In this document: in pieces, positions 18,150 to 28,385 of the stretch
Position numbering within the stretch: the stretch's first letter is position 1
How the letters are laid out: the number at the start of each line of letters is the position of its first letter
Origin: Nocardia sp. NBC_00565
GTDB lineage: Bacteria; Actinomycetota; Actinomycetes; Mycobacteriales; Mycobacteriaceae
NCBI RefSeq assembly: GCF_036345915.1
Contig: NZ_CP107785.1
Location: 5,208,001-5,272,000, forward strand
Direction: 5' to 3'
Length of the DNA stretch: 64,000 nt
The notes under the pieces: generated by a model
The model's input: the letters and a program-made list of their open reading frames with translations, nothing else
The model's database searches: none
What the model was told of the DNA's origin: nothing
Position numbers and translations under genes: made by a program

Positions 18150-19950
18150 CATGGATGCCCTCCGGCTGGACGAAGTCCAGCAAGCGATCGCCAAGTCACC
18201 GATCGATGCTCGGCTGCTGGTCGTCGCAGGGGCCGGGCAGGGCAAAACCGAGGTGGTCGCCGCGCGAGTCGGTCACCTGGTCCGGGAGGAAGACCTCTCG
18301 GCGTCACTAGAGGTTCTGGTCCTCAGCTTTTCCCGGGCAGCAGTCGACGCCGTCCTTCGCCGTCTGGACCTTCGCGAAGTCGCTCGGGCCAACGTGCGCA
18401 CGTTCGATTCCTTCGCCAACCGCCTTCTGATCGACGGAGGAATTGATCCGTCCGGTGACTTCGATGCCCGGATCCGGCAGGCGACGAAGTACCTGGCCGA
18501 AGCCGACGAGCCGCCTTACGAACTCAAGTCGCTACGGCATGTGGTCATCGATGAGATCCAAGATCTGGTCGGCGATCGTGCGGAGTTCGTTCTGGCCGTA
18601 CTCCGGTCGCTCGGGGATGATGTCGGCATCACCGCACTCGGCGATCCGTTACAGGGCATCTACGACTTTCAGCTCACCAAAAGCAAGAGCAAGTCCGACT
18701 CCGCCGATGTCTTCGCTGTTCTTCGAGCCGAGCTTGGGGCGCAAGAGGTTTCGCTCGACAGGAACTACCGCGCCCGTGGATACGACCCGAAGCGAGTAAT
18801 CGAACTCGGTGATCGCCTCCGGATCGAAGAAGACGCCGGTCGAGCAGGCGCCATGATTCGTGAGTTCGATGCCGGATTGCCGCATCTGGGCGGCAAAGAC
18901 AGCTGGATCGATGTGCTCGCAAACCACCGCGGTCGCGCCGCAGTCCTCTGCGTATCCAACGGGGAGGTGCTACGCACGTCGCAGCTGCTACACGAAGCCG
19001 GCGTGCGCCATGTAGTGCGACGGGCCGCTCAGGAATTCGGTGCGGCAAGCTGGATCGCGCGTGCGTTAGGGGGCTTCGACCGCATCGATGTGGCACGCGC
19101 GGATGTCGAGGCCGCTTTCGCCTCCCTTCCGGACGGTGTTGCCCCTGATGATGCCTGGTATCTCCTCAAGGAAGCAGAGGGTATCTCGCGAAACAACCGC
19201 TCCCTGAATATGATTCGACTTCGTTCACTGATACGTTCGGGTGCTGTCCCACTCACGTTGATCGAGCATGACACGGCCGAGATCATCGTATCGACGGTCC
19301 ACAAGTCCAAGGGCTTGGAATACGACCGAGTGTTCCTGGTAGATCCCGTATACCTGAAAGCCGATAGCAACTCCTGGCCTACGATTCGGGCCCGCTACGT
19401 CGGGCTCAGCCGTGCCAGGGACAAGGTTCTCGCCTGCGATATCCCTGCACCACGCGCGTGGTTCTGTAACGACTCCTGGGACCGCGAACGACTCCTCGAG
19501 AAGGTTCCCGGCCGTGGAAAGTCACGGCGTACCCAGTCAATGGAGTTCTGCCACACGGATCTCTGCGTCGACGAGCCCTATGGCGACGAACTGACTGCTC
19601 GCGAAGTACAAACCAAGCTGAGCGAGGGATTCGACGGCGCCCGTGTGGAAGCGCGACTCGACCGGTCCAGATCCACGCGTGAACATCCGTCCTATTTCTT
19701 CGTAACTGATCAAGGAGTCGAGATCGGCCGCTCGAGTGCAATCTTCGACGATGCATTCACCAAGGCGTTCCACTGCGCGTCACGCTGGCCTACGCGATTG
19801 ACCGGACTATCGGTGATCGCCGTCGAAACCGTTGCGGGCGAACCGCGATCGACCGAGCACGCTCATCTGGGCGGATCAGGTCTGTGGCTCGTGCCACGCC
19901 TCGTCGGGATGGTACGACCGGATTGGACCGAGAGAGAGGACATGGCGTGA
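18139..19950 (+). CDS. UvrD/Rep-like SF1 helicase, defence island
   Basis: A 603-residue superfamily 1 helicase-like protein. Walker A is GAGQGKTEVVAARV (about residues 32-45), motif II is VIDEIQDLVGD (DEIQ instead of DEAQ/DEAD), motif III-like is TALGDPLQGIYDF, motif V is STVHKSKGLEYDRVFL and motif VI is YVGLSRARDKVL. The C-terminal ~150 residues have no recognised domain and no nuclease motif. It begins at ATG 18139, inside the preceding helicase gene (11-bp overlap), and ends in a GTGA overlap with the DrmA-like gene, so all three are translationally coupled. ATP-dependent 3'-5' translocation on invading or damaged DNA is a reasonable guess; substrates are unknown. Confidence 0.82.
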   Translation: MNADMDALRLDEVQQAIAKSPIDARLLVVAGAGQGKTEVVAARVGHLVREEDLSASLEVLVLSFSRAAVDAVLRRLDLREVARANVRTFDSFANRLLIDGGIDPSGDFDARIRQATKYLAEADEPPYELKSLRHVVIDEIQDLVGDRAEFVLAVLRSLGDDVGITALGDPLQGIYDFQLTKSKSKSDSADVFAVLRAELGAQEVSLDRNYRARGYDPKRVIELGDRLRIEEDAGRAGAMIREFDAGLPHLGGKDSWIDVLANHRGRAAVLCVSNGEVLRTSQLLHEAGVRHVVRRAAQEFGAASWIARALGGFDRIDVARADVEAAFASLPDGVAPDDAWYLLKEAEGISRNNRSLNMIRLRSLIRSGAVPLTLIEHDTAEIIVSTVHKSKGLEYDRVFLVDPVYLKADSNSWPTIRARYVGLSRARDKVLACDIPAPRAWFCNDSWDRERLLEKVPGRGKSRRTQSMEFCHTDLCVDEPYGDELTAREVQTKLSEGFDGARVEARLDRSRSTREHPSYFFVTDQGVEIGRSSAIFDDAFTKAFHCASRWPTRLTGLSVIAVETVAGEPRSTEHAHLGGSGLWLVPRLVGMVRPDWTEREDMA

Positions 19951-22900
19951 GCGAGAACATGGATCCAGCGCTGAGCGAGAAGTACCGATTCCGCCGCGAG
20001 ATGATCGAAGAACTCGCCCGCGATGTCGTAGGGCCCGAACCCGACGAAGAAGAAGTCCTCGACGAGGCGCCGCTGGATCGATATGTCGTCGGTGTCCTAT
20101 GGCCCGCCGACGAGGCACGGCAGGACACTCCGGAACCCGATGGGGTCGAGTCGAAGGAAACCGACACGATCGAGGACACCCCCGTCGCCCAAGCACGAAT
20201 GCGATACCCGTCGTCGATGGGACTTACCTTCTCCGTGCGCGTTTCGGCTGCTCGATCGATCACTATCACCGCCGAGGCCGCACACTACGTCGGCCTGGAC
20301 GAGCCGGGTGGCTCGACGGGCAGCAGAAAGCCTGCCCGCGACAGCAAGTGGAAGCGGGTTCCACTCACTCTGCCGACGCTCGACCAACAGCTAGGTCATC
20401 CCGGGACCTACGCGGAGGAAATTTCGCCGGGACTGCAGCTGCATCGCTATGTTCGGCCAGAGCGGGATGGCATCGTCACCGTCTCGGTCAGTCTCCGAAA
20501 TGTGCAGGAAACTCCCAAAGGTGAACTACGAGATGCGAAGGCTTGGTTCCAGGTCGGGCTCACGATCGACACCGCGGTACCCGCGATAACCGACCGAACT
20601 CAGCATCGACGTTCGGGCTACGACCGTGATCTCGACAGCGCGGCATTGCTATACCGCCATATGCACACTTTCGCAGTCGGCCACGGCTGTGCCGCCACGT
20701 GGAACCGCTCGACCAGCGTCGACGGCATGGTTGCCACCGTCGCGACGACCTTCCTACCCACCTACGAAGTTTCGCGTGCCAGGCCCGGTGCGCTCGACAG
20801 CACGACAGACCTCCGCATGCACACCCTCTCCGCCGCAAGCGATGCGGAGGTAATCGCCAACCTCCGCGCGTTGACGAGCGAGTATCGATCCTGGATCGCC
20901 GGGCTCGACACCCGAGTCACAGGCGGGGATGCCGATATCGCCGACGACCTCATGGACACAGCATTTCGGCATATCGACGATGCCCGTACTGCCGCAACCC
21001 GCATCGAGGCAGGCATCGCACTGCTCGAACGCGACCCGGACTCCATGCGGGCATTCCGTCTTGCCAATCGAGCGATGCAACGACAGCGCGCCCGTCAGGA
21101 GTGGATCCGTGGCGGTGCGACCGGAGAGATCGACGCCGGTGAGAGCCAGCGCTGGTATCCCTTCCAAATCGCCTACATACTGCTCAATCTCCCTGCCTTG
21201 AGCGATCGACATCATCCGGATCGCGAAATCGCGGATCTACTCTGGTTTCCCACCGGTGGTGGCAAGACCGAGGCATATTTGGGGCTCATCGCATTCTCTA
21301 TCATTCACCGCAGACTGAAAGATCCTACGGCGATCGGTGTCGCCGTTATCATGCGATATACCCTGCGGCTGCTCACGATTCAACAGTTCGAGCGCGCTTC
21401 TATGCTTATGTGCTCGTTGGAGACAGTTCGCCGAGCGGACGAATCAGCGCTGGGTACACGGCCGTTCTCGATCGGTCTATGGGTCGGTGCGGGCGGCACG
21501 CCCAACACGCTCGACGAGGCCCGCCGATCCATCAATGAGCTTCAGCAGCGTCGAGAGATCGCCGAGAAGAATCCACGCCAGCTGACCCAATGTCCTTGGT
21601 GTGGTGCACCTCTCGAACCCGCCAACTATGCGGTGGTACTTCGGCCGGAGCGCCATCTCCGAATCGCCTGCAGAAACCAGGGTTGTGACTTTGCCGAAGG
21701 TCTTCCGGTTCATGTGGTCGATGAGGATATCTACAACGCCCGCCCGGAACTGATTCTCGGCACTGTCGACAAATTCGCAATGATGGCCTGGAATCCCGAT
21801 GTCGGCAAGCTGTTTGCACGCGACGACGACGGTTCACCCCCGGATCTGATCATCCAGGATGAGCTCCATCTCATCTCCGGTCCACTGGGTTCCATGGTCG
21901 GCCTGTACGAAACAGCTATCGACGCGGCGTGTTCCGTGCGATCCCTCGGCGACGTAAGCACTTACGGGCTCCCAAAGGTGATTGCCTCTACCGCAACCAT
22001 CCGGCGAGCGGAAAAGCAGATCGAATCAGTCTTCGCCAGATCAGCACAGCAGTTCCCGCCGCCCGGCATCGATCCCGATAGGTCCTTCTTCGCGGAGCCG
22101 GCCCCCCGGGATGCACTCGGAACGCGAGAATACGTGGGGATTATGGCGCCAGGCGCCAGCCACGCGACGTTGCTGGTGCGCGTGTACACGGCATTGTTGC
22201 AAGCCGCAGCAGATACCGTCGGCGACGATCAGACACGCGACCCATACTGGACGCTGTTGGGGTATTTCAACAGCCTGCGTGTCCTGGGCAGTGCGAATCT
22301 GCAGGTCGAGGGCGATGTGCGCGAACGACTCGGCTTGGTGGCCAATCGCAAACAGACATCGGCGCGCCCCTTGGGACCGCTCAACGAGCTGACAAGCCGG
22401 GTTGCCTCGTCCGAAATTCCGGAGCGGCTCAAGCAGATCGAGAAGAGCCTCAAGGACGGGGAACCCGATGATGTCGTCCTGGCAACCAACATGATCTCGG
22501 TCGGCGTCGATATCGACCGGCTCGGACTGATGGCCGTGATGGGGCAGCCACAATCGAGTGCTGAATATATCCAGGCCACCAGTCGGATCGGCCGACGGCA
22601 CCCCGGCCTGGTCGTCGCTATTTTCAACAGCGCACGATCTCGAGATCGTTCGCACTACGAGAACTTCATCCCCTATCATCAGGCGCTCTATCGTGCGGTC
22701 GAAGCCACTAGCGCAACACCGTTCGCAGCGCGCGCCCGCGACCGAGGCCTACACGGTGTTCTGGTATCACTGGCACGGTTGCTCGTCCCCGCACTCACCG
22801 CGGACAACGCAGCCTCGCTCGCCGGAAGGTACTGGGATGAGCTGCAAGAAGTTGCAGCGATCGTGGTTCGGCGGGCAGCACAGGTTGCCTCGGACGAAGG

Positions 22901-23147
22901 TGAGGCAACTCGCGAACAGATCCATGGCTTGCTGGAAGTGTGGGCTGACGAGGGTAGCGCGAAGCCGAATATGCGGTACCGCAACTCGAATACCGAGGCA
23001 GCCCTACTGGTCGAGCCCGCCAAGGCGCTGACCGACGAGTCCATCGACTACTCGCAGAAGCACGCCCCGTGGCCGACTCTGCAGAGCATGCGCGACGTCG
23101 ACGCCGAAAGCGGATTGTTCCCATACGCGATGAGGAGAAACTCGTGA
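19947..23147 (+). CDS. drmA: DrmA-like DISARM helicase
   Basis: A 1066-residue protein from GTG 19947 (GAGAGGA upstream; GTGA overlap with the previous stop). The N-terminal REMIEELARDVVGPEP and following beta-rich region, the Walker A LWFPTGGGKTEAYLGL (about residues 430-445), motif II IIQDELHLISGPLGSMVG (about 634) and the C-terminal SVGVDIDRLG with TSRIGRRHPG resemble DrmA, the helicase of DISARM anti-phage systems. A Cys4 cluster (CPWCGAP and ACRNQGC, about residues 548-575) probably binds zinc. In DISARM, DrmA with DrmB loads on incoming phage DNA. The next gene is DrmB-like, in the canonical order. Identification is by motif and context only. Confidence 0.8.
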   Translation: MSENMDPALSEKYRFRREMIEELARDVVGPEPDEEEVLDEAPLDRYVVGVLWPADEARQDTPEPDGVESKETDTIEDTPVAQARMRYPSSMGLTFSVRVSAARSITITAEAAHYVGLDEPGGSTGSRKPARDSKWKRVPLTLPTLDQQLGHPGTYAEEISPGLQLHRYVRPERDGIVTVSVSLRNVQETPKGELRDAKAWFQVGLTIDTAVPAITDRTQHRRSGYDRDLDSAALLYRHMHTFAVGHGCAATWNRSTSVDGMVATVATTFLPTYEVSRARPGALDSTTDLRMHTLSAASDAEVIANLRALTSEYRSWIAGLDTRVTGGDADIADDLMDTAFRHIDDARTAATRIEAGIALLERDPDSMRAFRLANRAMQRQRARQEWIRGGATGEIDAGESQRWYPFQIAYILLNLPALSDRHHPDREIADLLWFPTGGGKTEAYLGLIAFSIIHRRLKDPTAIGVAVIMRYTLRLLTIQQFERASMLMCSLETVRRADESALGTRPFSIGLWVGAGGTPNTLDEARRSINELQQRREIAEKNPRQLTQCPWCGAPLEPANYAVVLRPERHLRIACRNQGCDFAEGLPVHVVDEDIYNARPELILGTVDKFAMMAWNPDVGKLFARDDDGSPPDLIIQDELHLISGPLGSMVGLYETAIDAACSVRSLGDVSTYGLPKVIASTATIRRAEKQIESVFARSAQQFPPPGIDPDRSFFAEPAPRDALGTREYVGIMAPGASHATLLVRVYTALLQAAADTVGDDQTRDPYWTLLGYFNSLRVLGSANLQVEGDVRERLGLVANRKQTSARPLGPLNELTSRVASSEIPERLKQIEKSLKDGEPDDVVLATNMISVGVDIDRLGLMAVMGQPQSSAEYIQATSRIGRRHPGLVVAIFNSARSRDRSHYENFIPYHQALYRAVEATSATPFAARARDRGLHGVLVSLARLLVPALTADNAASLAGRYWDELQEVAAIVVRRAAQVASDEGEATREQIHGLLEVWADEGSAKPNMRYRNSNTEAALLVEPAKALTDESIDYSQKHAPWPTLQSMRDVDAESGLFPYAMRRNS

Positions 23148-24871
23148 AGATCGGCGCGAAGGCACGGCGAAGTCAGCTGCTGAGTACCTACGGGATCGGC
23201 GGACTGTTCCCTTACGAGACAACGAGTTTCATGATCGTTGGACTGGACGAGTGGAAAGCCGAACGAGCCACTACGGTCAGCGAGCCACGGCTTGCCCGTT
23301 CCCTGCATGTGCACGAATTGAAGTCGCCACCTGCAGGCACCCCCCGCGATATCCCGGTGATTCGGTTCCCGGCAACGCAGGTGTGTCCGTCCTGTCGACG
23401 CATCGGCTCGATGCAGGATCTAGCCCGCGATTGGAACGTCGCGAAATGCGCTCAATGCCGGGACAAGCCGGATCTCACGCCTTTTCGTCTGATCGTCGCG
23501 TGCCTACGCGGACATATCGGTGAGTTCCCCTACTACCGCTGGCTGCACAAGGGACAGGCAGGCGCCGAAACCAAGCACGAGATGAAGCTGAAGGCGCTCG
23601 GTCGAACCTCGTCACTGGCCGACCTCGTACTCGAGTGCAATTGCGGGGTACCGCCCAGGTCGTTGGATGGGGCAACAGCACCGAAAGCCCTTGCGGAGTT
23701 CGGCCCCTGCAAAGGCGCACGCCCGTGGCTCGGACCCGACCATACGCAGGACTGCGCCGAAGTACCCAAGGTCGTACAGCGTGGTGCATCGAACGTCTGG
23801 TTTCCCGCTGTCCGCTCGGCAATCTCGATCCCACCGTATTCCGAGGCACTGTCGAAGTTTGTGGACAAGCATTGGACCGCGCTGCACGATCCCGATGCGG
23901 TGACCGACAAACTGCTCGACAACTTCGCCGCCGCTTCCCGAGGACAGTTCACCGTGGAGGACATCGTCGGCGAGATCGAGCGACGCCGAGGCGAAATGAA
24001 TGGCGCGGACATCGACGAGGAGATGCTCCGCCGACAAGAGTTCAAGGCGTTGATGGAAGGACGCGCCGACAGCGGCGAGACCGGATCTGACTTTGTGTGT
24101 GTTCCGATGACGTTGGATAACGATCTACCGTCCGTTGTCACCGAGGTCAGGAAAGTAACTCGGTTGCGCGAAGTCCGTGCACTGTATGGGTTCTCACGAC
24201 TGGAAGGCGCCATCGCACCCGATACCGAGACCCTGTGCGAACTCTCCCATACCCAGAGCCATTGGCTGCCCGCGATCGAAGTCATCGGCGAAGGCATCTT
24301 CATCGCGTTCGACCGCGACGATCTCGATGAATGGGCAGAGAAACCATTCGCCACAGACCGGCGTCTGACTCTGCAGCGGGCCGCCGATGCGCGAGCGCGC
24401 GAGTATGGGAGGCCAGAGGCACCTGGTGTGGACATAGTCCAGGTCGCGTTGCACACACTCGCACACGTGATCATCGACCAACTCTCGCTCGATGCGGGCT
24501 ATCCTGCGGCGTCACTGCGTGAACGGTTGTTTGTCGATACTGACGTCGCTGGAATACTCGTCTACACAGCAAGTTCCGACTCCGCGGGCAGCCTCGGCGG
24601 CGTAGCCTCGCAGGCGGAGCCCGACCGATTTGCAAGTGCACTGCGCGAAGGTTTGACTCGCCTGTCGTGGTGCTCGGCCGATCCGGTGTGCATCGAAGCG
24701 AAGGGGTCGGGCGTCGATGCCTTGAATCTGGCTGCCTGCCATGCGTGTGTGCTCGTGCCGGAAACATCGTGCGAGCTCAACAACACCTATCTCGACCGCG
24801 CGTTGCTTTTCGGCACACATGAGGATGATCAAGAATCCGAAGGTATCTTCAGCGGTTACCTCGGCTGGTAG
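23144..24871 (+). CDS. drmB: DrmB-like DUF1998 protein
   Basis: A 575-residue protein starting at GTG 23144, with a strong GAGGAG upstream and a GTGA overlap with the DrmA-like gene. It opens with GAKARRSQLLSTYGIGGLFP, typical of DUF1998 proteins. Four Cys lie at about residues 81-107 (VCPSCRR and KCAQC). The C-terminal DUF1998 domain shows ALHTLAHVIIDQLSLDAGYP, then the CSADPVC and CHACVLVPETSCE cysteines. In DISARM the DUF1998 protein DrmB pairs with DrmA to recognise and restrict unmethylated incoming DNA. A longer in-frame start would overlap the DrmA gene by 79 bp and is less likely. Confidence 0.8.
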   Translation: MKIGAKARRSQLLSTYGIGGLFPYETTSFMIVGLDEWKAERATTVSEPRLARSLHVHELKSPPAGTPRDIPVIRFPATQVCPSCRRIGSMQDLARDWNVAKCAQCRDKPDLTPFRLIVACLRGHIGEFPYYRWLHKGQAGAETKHEMKLKALGRTSSLADLVLECNCGVPPRSLDGATAPKALAEFGPCKGARPWLGPDHTQDCAEVPKVVQRGASNVWFPAVRSAISIPPYSEALSKFVDKHWTALHDPDAVTDKLLDNFAAASRGQFTVEDIVGEIERRRGEMNGADIDEEMLRRQEFKALMEGRADSGETGSDFVCVPMTLDNDLPSVVTEVRKVTRLREVRALYGFSRLEGAIAPDTETLCELSHTQSHWLPAIEVIGEGIFIAFDRDDLDEWAEKPFATDRRLTLQRAADARAREYGRPEAPGVDIVQVALHTLAHVIIDQLSLDAGYPAASLRERLFVDTDVAGILVYTASSDSAGSLGGVASQAEPDRFASALREGLTRLSWCSADPVCIEAKGSGVDALNLAACHACVLVPETSCELNNTYLDRALLFGTHEDDQESEGIFSGYLGW

Positions 24872-24879
24872 GGACAACC

Positions 24880-27081
24880 ATGAAGACTCAGGTCCTGATC
24901 CACGATCTGTTTCACAAATCCTTCGCTGCTTTGGACGGCAGTGTCCGCAACAGGGTGATGCCCTTCATCCTCAAAATGCAGCAGGAGCCCGAGTCAGCGG
25001 GGTTGGACCTCAAACAACCCAAAGCTGCAGCCACCAAGTACGTTCGAACGGCTCGAGTGAACGACCAGTATCGCGCCGTCCTCCTAGCAGCGGGTGAGAG
25101 CGCTGATCCCCCGGCGTTGTACCTGGTCGCCATTAAGAAGCACGACGAGGCGTACGAGTATGCGCAGAAACTCACGCTGCAGGTCAACGCCAAGACCGGA
25201 GCAGCCGAGTTGTTCGACGCCACCGCGCTCGACGAAGCAGTTGATCAGGCACGCCGGAAGCCGGCAGTCAACAGAGCCACGACTACGCTGATCTCGGCAA
25301 CCGTGAGCCAGTCGGACATCGAACGATTCGGCGTAGACCCAACCGTCGCAGCGCAGCTGAAACTTCTCACCGACGAGGATGCGCTCGAACAGATCATCAC
25401 CGCCCTGCCCGCGTCGCAAGGCAACGCGGTGCTCGATCTCGCCTGCGGCAGAAGCCCGGACGAGGTATGGCGCGACCTCGTTGTGGAGGATCCGGGCCAC
25501 ATCGACGTCGACGACTTTGCCATCGCCCTGCAACGACCGTTGTCACGGCTGAGTTTCAGCACGGTCGATGTCGACACCGGTGACGAACTGCGCAGGATGT
25601 TGGAAGGTGATTTCGCCAAGTGGCGGGTGTGGCTGCATCCACTCCAGCGAAAGCTGGCCACGCACACCGGATGGAAGGGGCCTTTCCGAGTGACCGGCGG
25701 CGCTGGCACCGGAAAGACGGTCACAGCGGTACACCGAGCACGCTTCCTCGGAAATCGGCTCCATTCATCCACGCAGAAGGTACTTTTCACCACATTCACG
25801 AAGAATCTCGCGCTTTCGATCGAGAGCCAGTTGAAGCAGTTGGCCGGTCCGAACGTGCTCAGAAACATCGATGTCGTGAACATCGACGCGCTGGCTCGAC
25901 GCGTCGTCGTCGCGACCGATATCGGTCGCATTGCCGCTGGGACCGCTACATTTGTCTCCGACAACGATCCCCGGATCCGCGACATCTGGTCCAGGGCGGC
26001 CTTGGCCGCCACTCGAACATGGGATCCGGCATTCCTCGCCGAGGAATGGTCACAGGTCGTGTTGGGCCATGCGATCACTACTGAAGCAGGCTATCTCCGG
26101 GTCGCGCGCAGCGGACGCAGTGAGCGACTGAGCCGCTCTCAGCGGGTCGATGTCTGGCAAGTCATCGAGCAGTTCGAGCGACTCATGGGTTCAAGCGCCC
26201 TCATGACATTCACCCAACTCGCGGCGCGTGCCACCGCCATGGTGGACACCGACGATACGTTGCGCGCGCAGTTCGCATATCGGCACGCGGTAATCGACGA
26301 AGCACAGGATCTACATCCGGCACACTGGAAACTGTTGCGCACATTGATCCCGACCGACACCGATGACCTGTTCATCGTCGGAGACGCACATCAACGGATC
26401 TACGGAAAAGCCATCCCTTTGTCGCGCTTCGATATCGAGACAAAAGGTCGATCGCGCAGACTGACCATCAACTACCGGACGTCCAAGGAGATTCTCGGCT
26501 GGTGCTTGGAGGTCATCGACAAGCAGGTCGATGACCTCGACCTCGCCACCGAGACCTTGGCAGGCGCGCGGTCGGTCTTCAGCGGCCCGGAGCTCGACAT
26601 ACGCGGCTTCGCCTCCGAAGCCGCTGAACTCCAGGGAATCACGAAGTGGATCGGTAGCAGACATGAGGAGGGTTACGCACTCGCCGACATCGCCGTGTGC
26701 GCGTTCGAGCACCGGCAGGTCAATGACATCCGTCAGGCGCTGACCGCGGAAGGCATTCCGAACGTCGAGATCAATGAACGAACCGACGAGGAAAACCTCG
26801 GCGATACGGTCAGGGTGATGACAATGCACCGAGCCAAGGGACTGGAGTTTCGGGCAGTCGCCCTACCTCAGCTCAGCGCGGAAACATTCCCGCCCTACTA
26901 CGTGCGCAAACTGAAAGGGTTCGAACGACAGCAGGCAGAGCATCGGCTCCGGTGTGTTCTCTATGTCGCAGGCTCCCGAGCACGGGAACGCCTGGCACTG
27001 AGTTGGTCTGGAATCCCATCTCCGCTCCTACCTCCACGCCGCGTCGCCGATTCAGCAATTTCGACCGAGTTCGATCGGTAG
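24880..27081 (+). CDS. RelE-like N-terminus fused to UvrD-type helicase
   Basis: A 733-residue protein from ATG 24880, eight bases after the DrmB-like gene. Residues 1-~110 (VLIHDLFHKSFAALDGSVRN through YLVAIKKHDEAYEYAQK) resemble the RelE/ParE mRNA-interferase fold as seen in some UvrD-like helicases; the catalytic residues of active RelE are not evident. The rest is an SF1 helicase: Walker A GGAGTGKTVTAVHRA (~272), VIDEAQDLHPAHW (~474), FIVGDAHQRIYG, TINYRTSKE, VMTMHRAKGLEF and YVAGSRARERLAL. It is the last gene of the plus-strand arm and converges on the methyltransferase, with 14 bp between the stops. It may clear complexes or unwind targeted DNA in the same system. Confidence 0.8.
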   Translation: MKTQVLIHDLFHKSFAALDGSVRNRVMPFILKMQQEPESAGLDLKQPKAAATKYVRTARVNDQYRAVLLAAGESADPPALYLVAIKKHDEAYEYAQKLTLQVNAKTGAAELFDATALDEAVDQARRKPAVNRATTTLISATVSQSDIERFGVDPTVAAQLKLLTDEDALEQIITALPASQGNAVLDLACGRSPDEVWRDLVVEDPGHIDVDDFAIALQRPLSRLSFSTVDVDTGDELRRMLEGDFAKWRVWLHPLQRKLATHTGWKGPFRVTGGAGTGKTVTAVHRARFLGNRLHSSTQKVLFTTFTKNLALSIESQLKQLAGPNVLRNIDVVNIDALARRVVVATDIGRIAAGTATFVSDNDPRIRDIWSRAALAATRTWDPAFLAEEWSQVVLGHAITTEAGYLRVARSGRSERLSRSQRVDVWQVIEQFERLMGSSALMTFTQLAARATAMVDTDDTLRAQFAYRHAVIDEAQDLHPAHWKLLRTLIPTDTDDLFIVGDAHQRIYGKAIPLSRFDIETKGRSRRLTINYRTSKEILGWCLEVIDKQVDDLDLATETLAGARSVFSGPELDIRGFASEAAELQGITKWIGSRHEEGYALADIAVCAFEHRQVNDIRQALTAEGIPNVEINERTDEENLGDTVRVMTMHRAKGLEFRAVALPQLSAETFPPYYVRKLKGFERQQAEHRLRCVLYVAGSRARERLALSWSGIPSPLLPPRRVADSAISTEFDR

Positions 27082-27095
27082 CCCATGGAAACGGT

Positions 27096-28238
27096 TCACG
27101 AGTCGATAGCGAACAAAGCTCCAGAACACTTATCTTCTATAGCATCCCCGACGCCAAGCAACTCCTGCCGTACCCCACCTTTGGAATTCTCCCAATCATC
27201 CGCGACGACAGCATTCAAAGCGTCCTCGTTCGGCGCCTGATCGAAAATTGCCCAGCTCAGAACATGAACCGCTAACCGTGGCGGCATGGCGTTCCCGACC
27301 TGTTGAGCAACATCCTTGCCGGACCAGGGATAGTCGTGCGGAAATGTCTGCAAGCGTCCAGAGTCGCGAGTGTCCAGATTTCTGAGGTATCGTCCATCGA
27401 GAGTGACCATCTTGTTCCGTGAAACTTTTCCAGTCACCGTATAGGCGGGCTCGTCGAAACGACGTTCACCGCGCGCTTTCGGATCACCACCTGAGCCGTA
27501 ATTGGAAACGACAACAAATTCTTTGTCCGGCTCCAGCACTGGCCCCATGGTCAACCAGTTAGGCAGATGAGCATCCCCGGCAGGTTTCACATCACCTCGG
27601 CGGAAGACCCTATGTGTTGGTTCCGGAAGCTGCGGCTGGCGATGCAAGTGGGCCACCAGGATCGCGCGACGACGAGTCTGCGGCACACCGAATTGCTCGG
27701 TTCGGAGAATACCGGTATCAACCTTGTATCCCCTCGTCTCGAGTACCGATGCCATTCGTTCCCATACCGGGAGTACCGCCGGAACTTGCTCCAGGACAAT
27801 GACTTCGTACGCACAGTCATGGATATCGAAAGCGTCGAGTGCCCACCGCAACGGTTCCAGGACCAGGCCGGTGCGCTCGTCTCGCAGCTTCTTCAGTTCG
27901 ACCTTGACCGTCTTATCGCCTGCCCCCATACGATCGACGAAGTTGAGCACCTCGTCGAGTGCTTCACGGCCGACACCGGATCCAGCAACCGAGAATGTCT
28001 GACACGGCGGACCCCCAGCGAGCACTTTCGCCTTCGAAAACAACTCCGGCCCTAGGTCGCGGACATCCTTGTGCGATGTAAGTAATCCCGCAGCTTCCCT
28101 TGTCGCATAAGCGTTGTCGTCCCATTCGACGCCGTGGACCGAGATCCCCAGCCAGTGCGCGGCGACGTCCATACCACCGGGACCCGCGAACAGGTCGATC
28201 ATCTGGGCAGGTGCAGCCTCCCCCGCATCTGACGCCAT
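27096..28238 (-). CDS. DNA (cytosine-5-)-methyltransferase
   Basis: A 380-residue C5-cytosine methyltransferase. Motif I is MIDLFAGPGGMDVA, motif IV with the nucleophilic Cys is LAGGPPCQTFSVAG (about residue 78), motif VI is VLEQVPAV, where EQV replaces the common ENV, motif VIII is QTRRRAIL and motif X is QQVGNAMPPRLA. The target-recognition region (about 225-300) is short. It is related to the Dcm/DrmMII group and would mark host DNA as self. No Vsr mismatch endonuclease or cognate restriction gene is adjacent. It is the last gene of the minus-strand arm, 147 bp behind the Z1 gene. The sequence specificity cannot be read. Confidence 0.9.
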   Translation of the reverse strand: MASDAGEAAPAQMIDLFAGPGGMDVAAHWLGISVHGVEWDDNAYATREAAGLLTSHKDVRDLGPELFSKAKVLAGGPPCQTFSVAGSGVGREALDEVLNFVDRMGAGDKTVKVELKKLRDERTGLVLEPLRWALDAFDIHDCAYEVIVLEQVPAVLPVWERMASVLETRGYKVDTGILRTEQFGVPQTRRRAILVAHLHRQPQLPEPTHRVFRRGDVKPAGDAHLPNWLTMGPVLEPDKEFVVVSNYGSGGDPKARGERRFDEPAYTVTGKVSRNKMVTLDGRYLRNLDTRDSGRLQTFPHDYPWSGKDVAQQVGNAMPPRLAVHVLSWAIFDQAPNEDALNAVVADDWENSKGGVRQELLGVGDAIEDKCSGALFAIDS

Positions 28239-28385
28239 ACTGCAAGATCATAGCCGGCGGGCGCGGATCACGCGCCGCACCTCACCGATTCGGTGTCCAT
28301 ACTCTGAGTTCGAAGGAGAGCCATCTTCGGGAGCCGCACACGTGCCTCGCCTTGGTCTGAACATATTGAAGCTCTGGCGACGGTC

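Noticed and set aside
28239..28385. Vsr endonuclease remnant between the Z1 and methyltransferase genes
   Set aside because: Short frames of up to 38 codons were read in the gap, none resembling Vsr.
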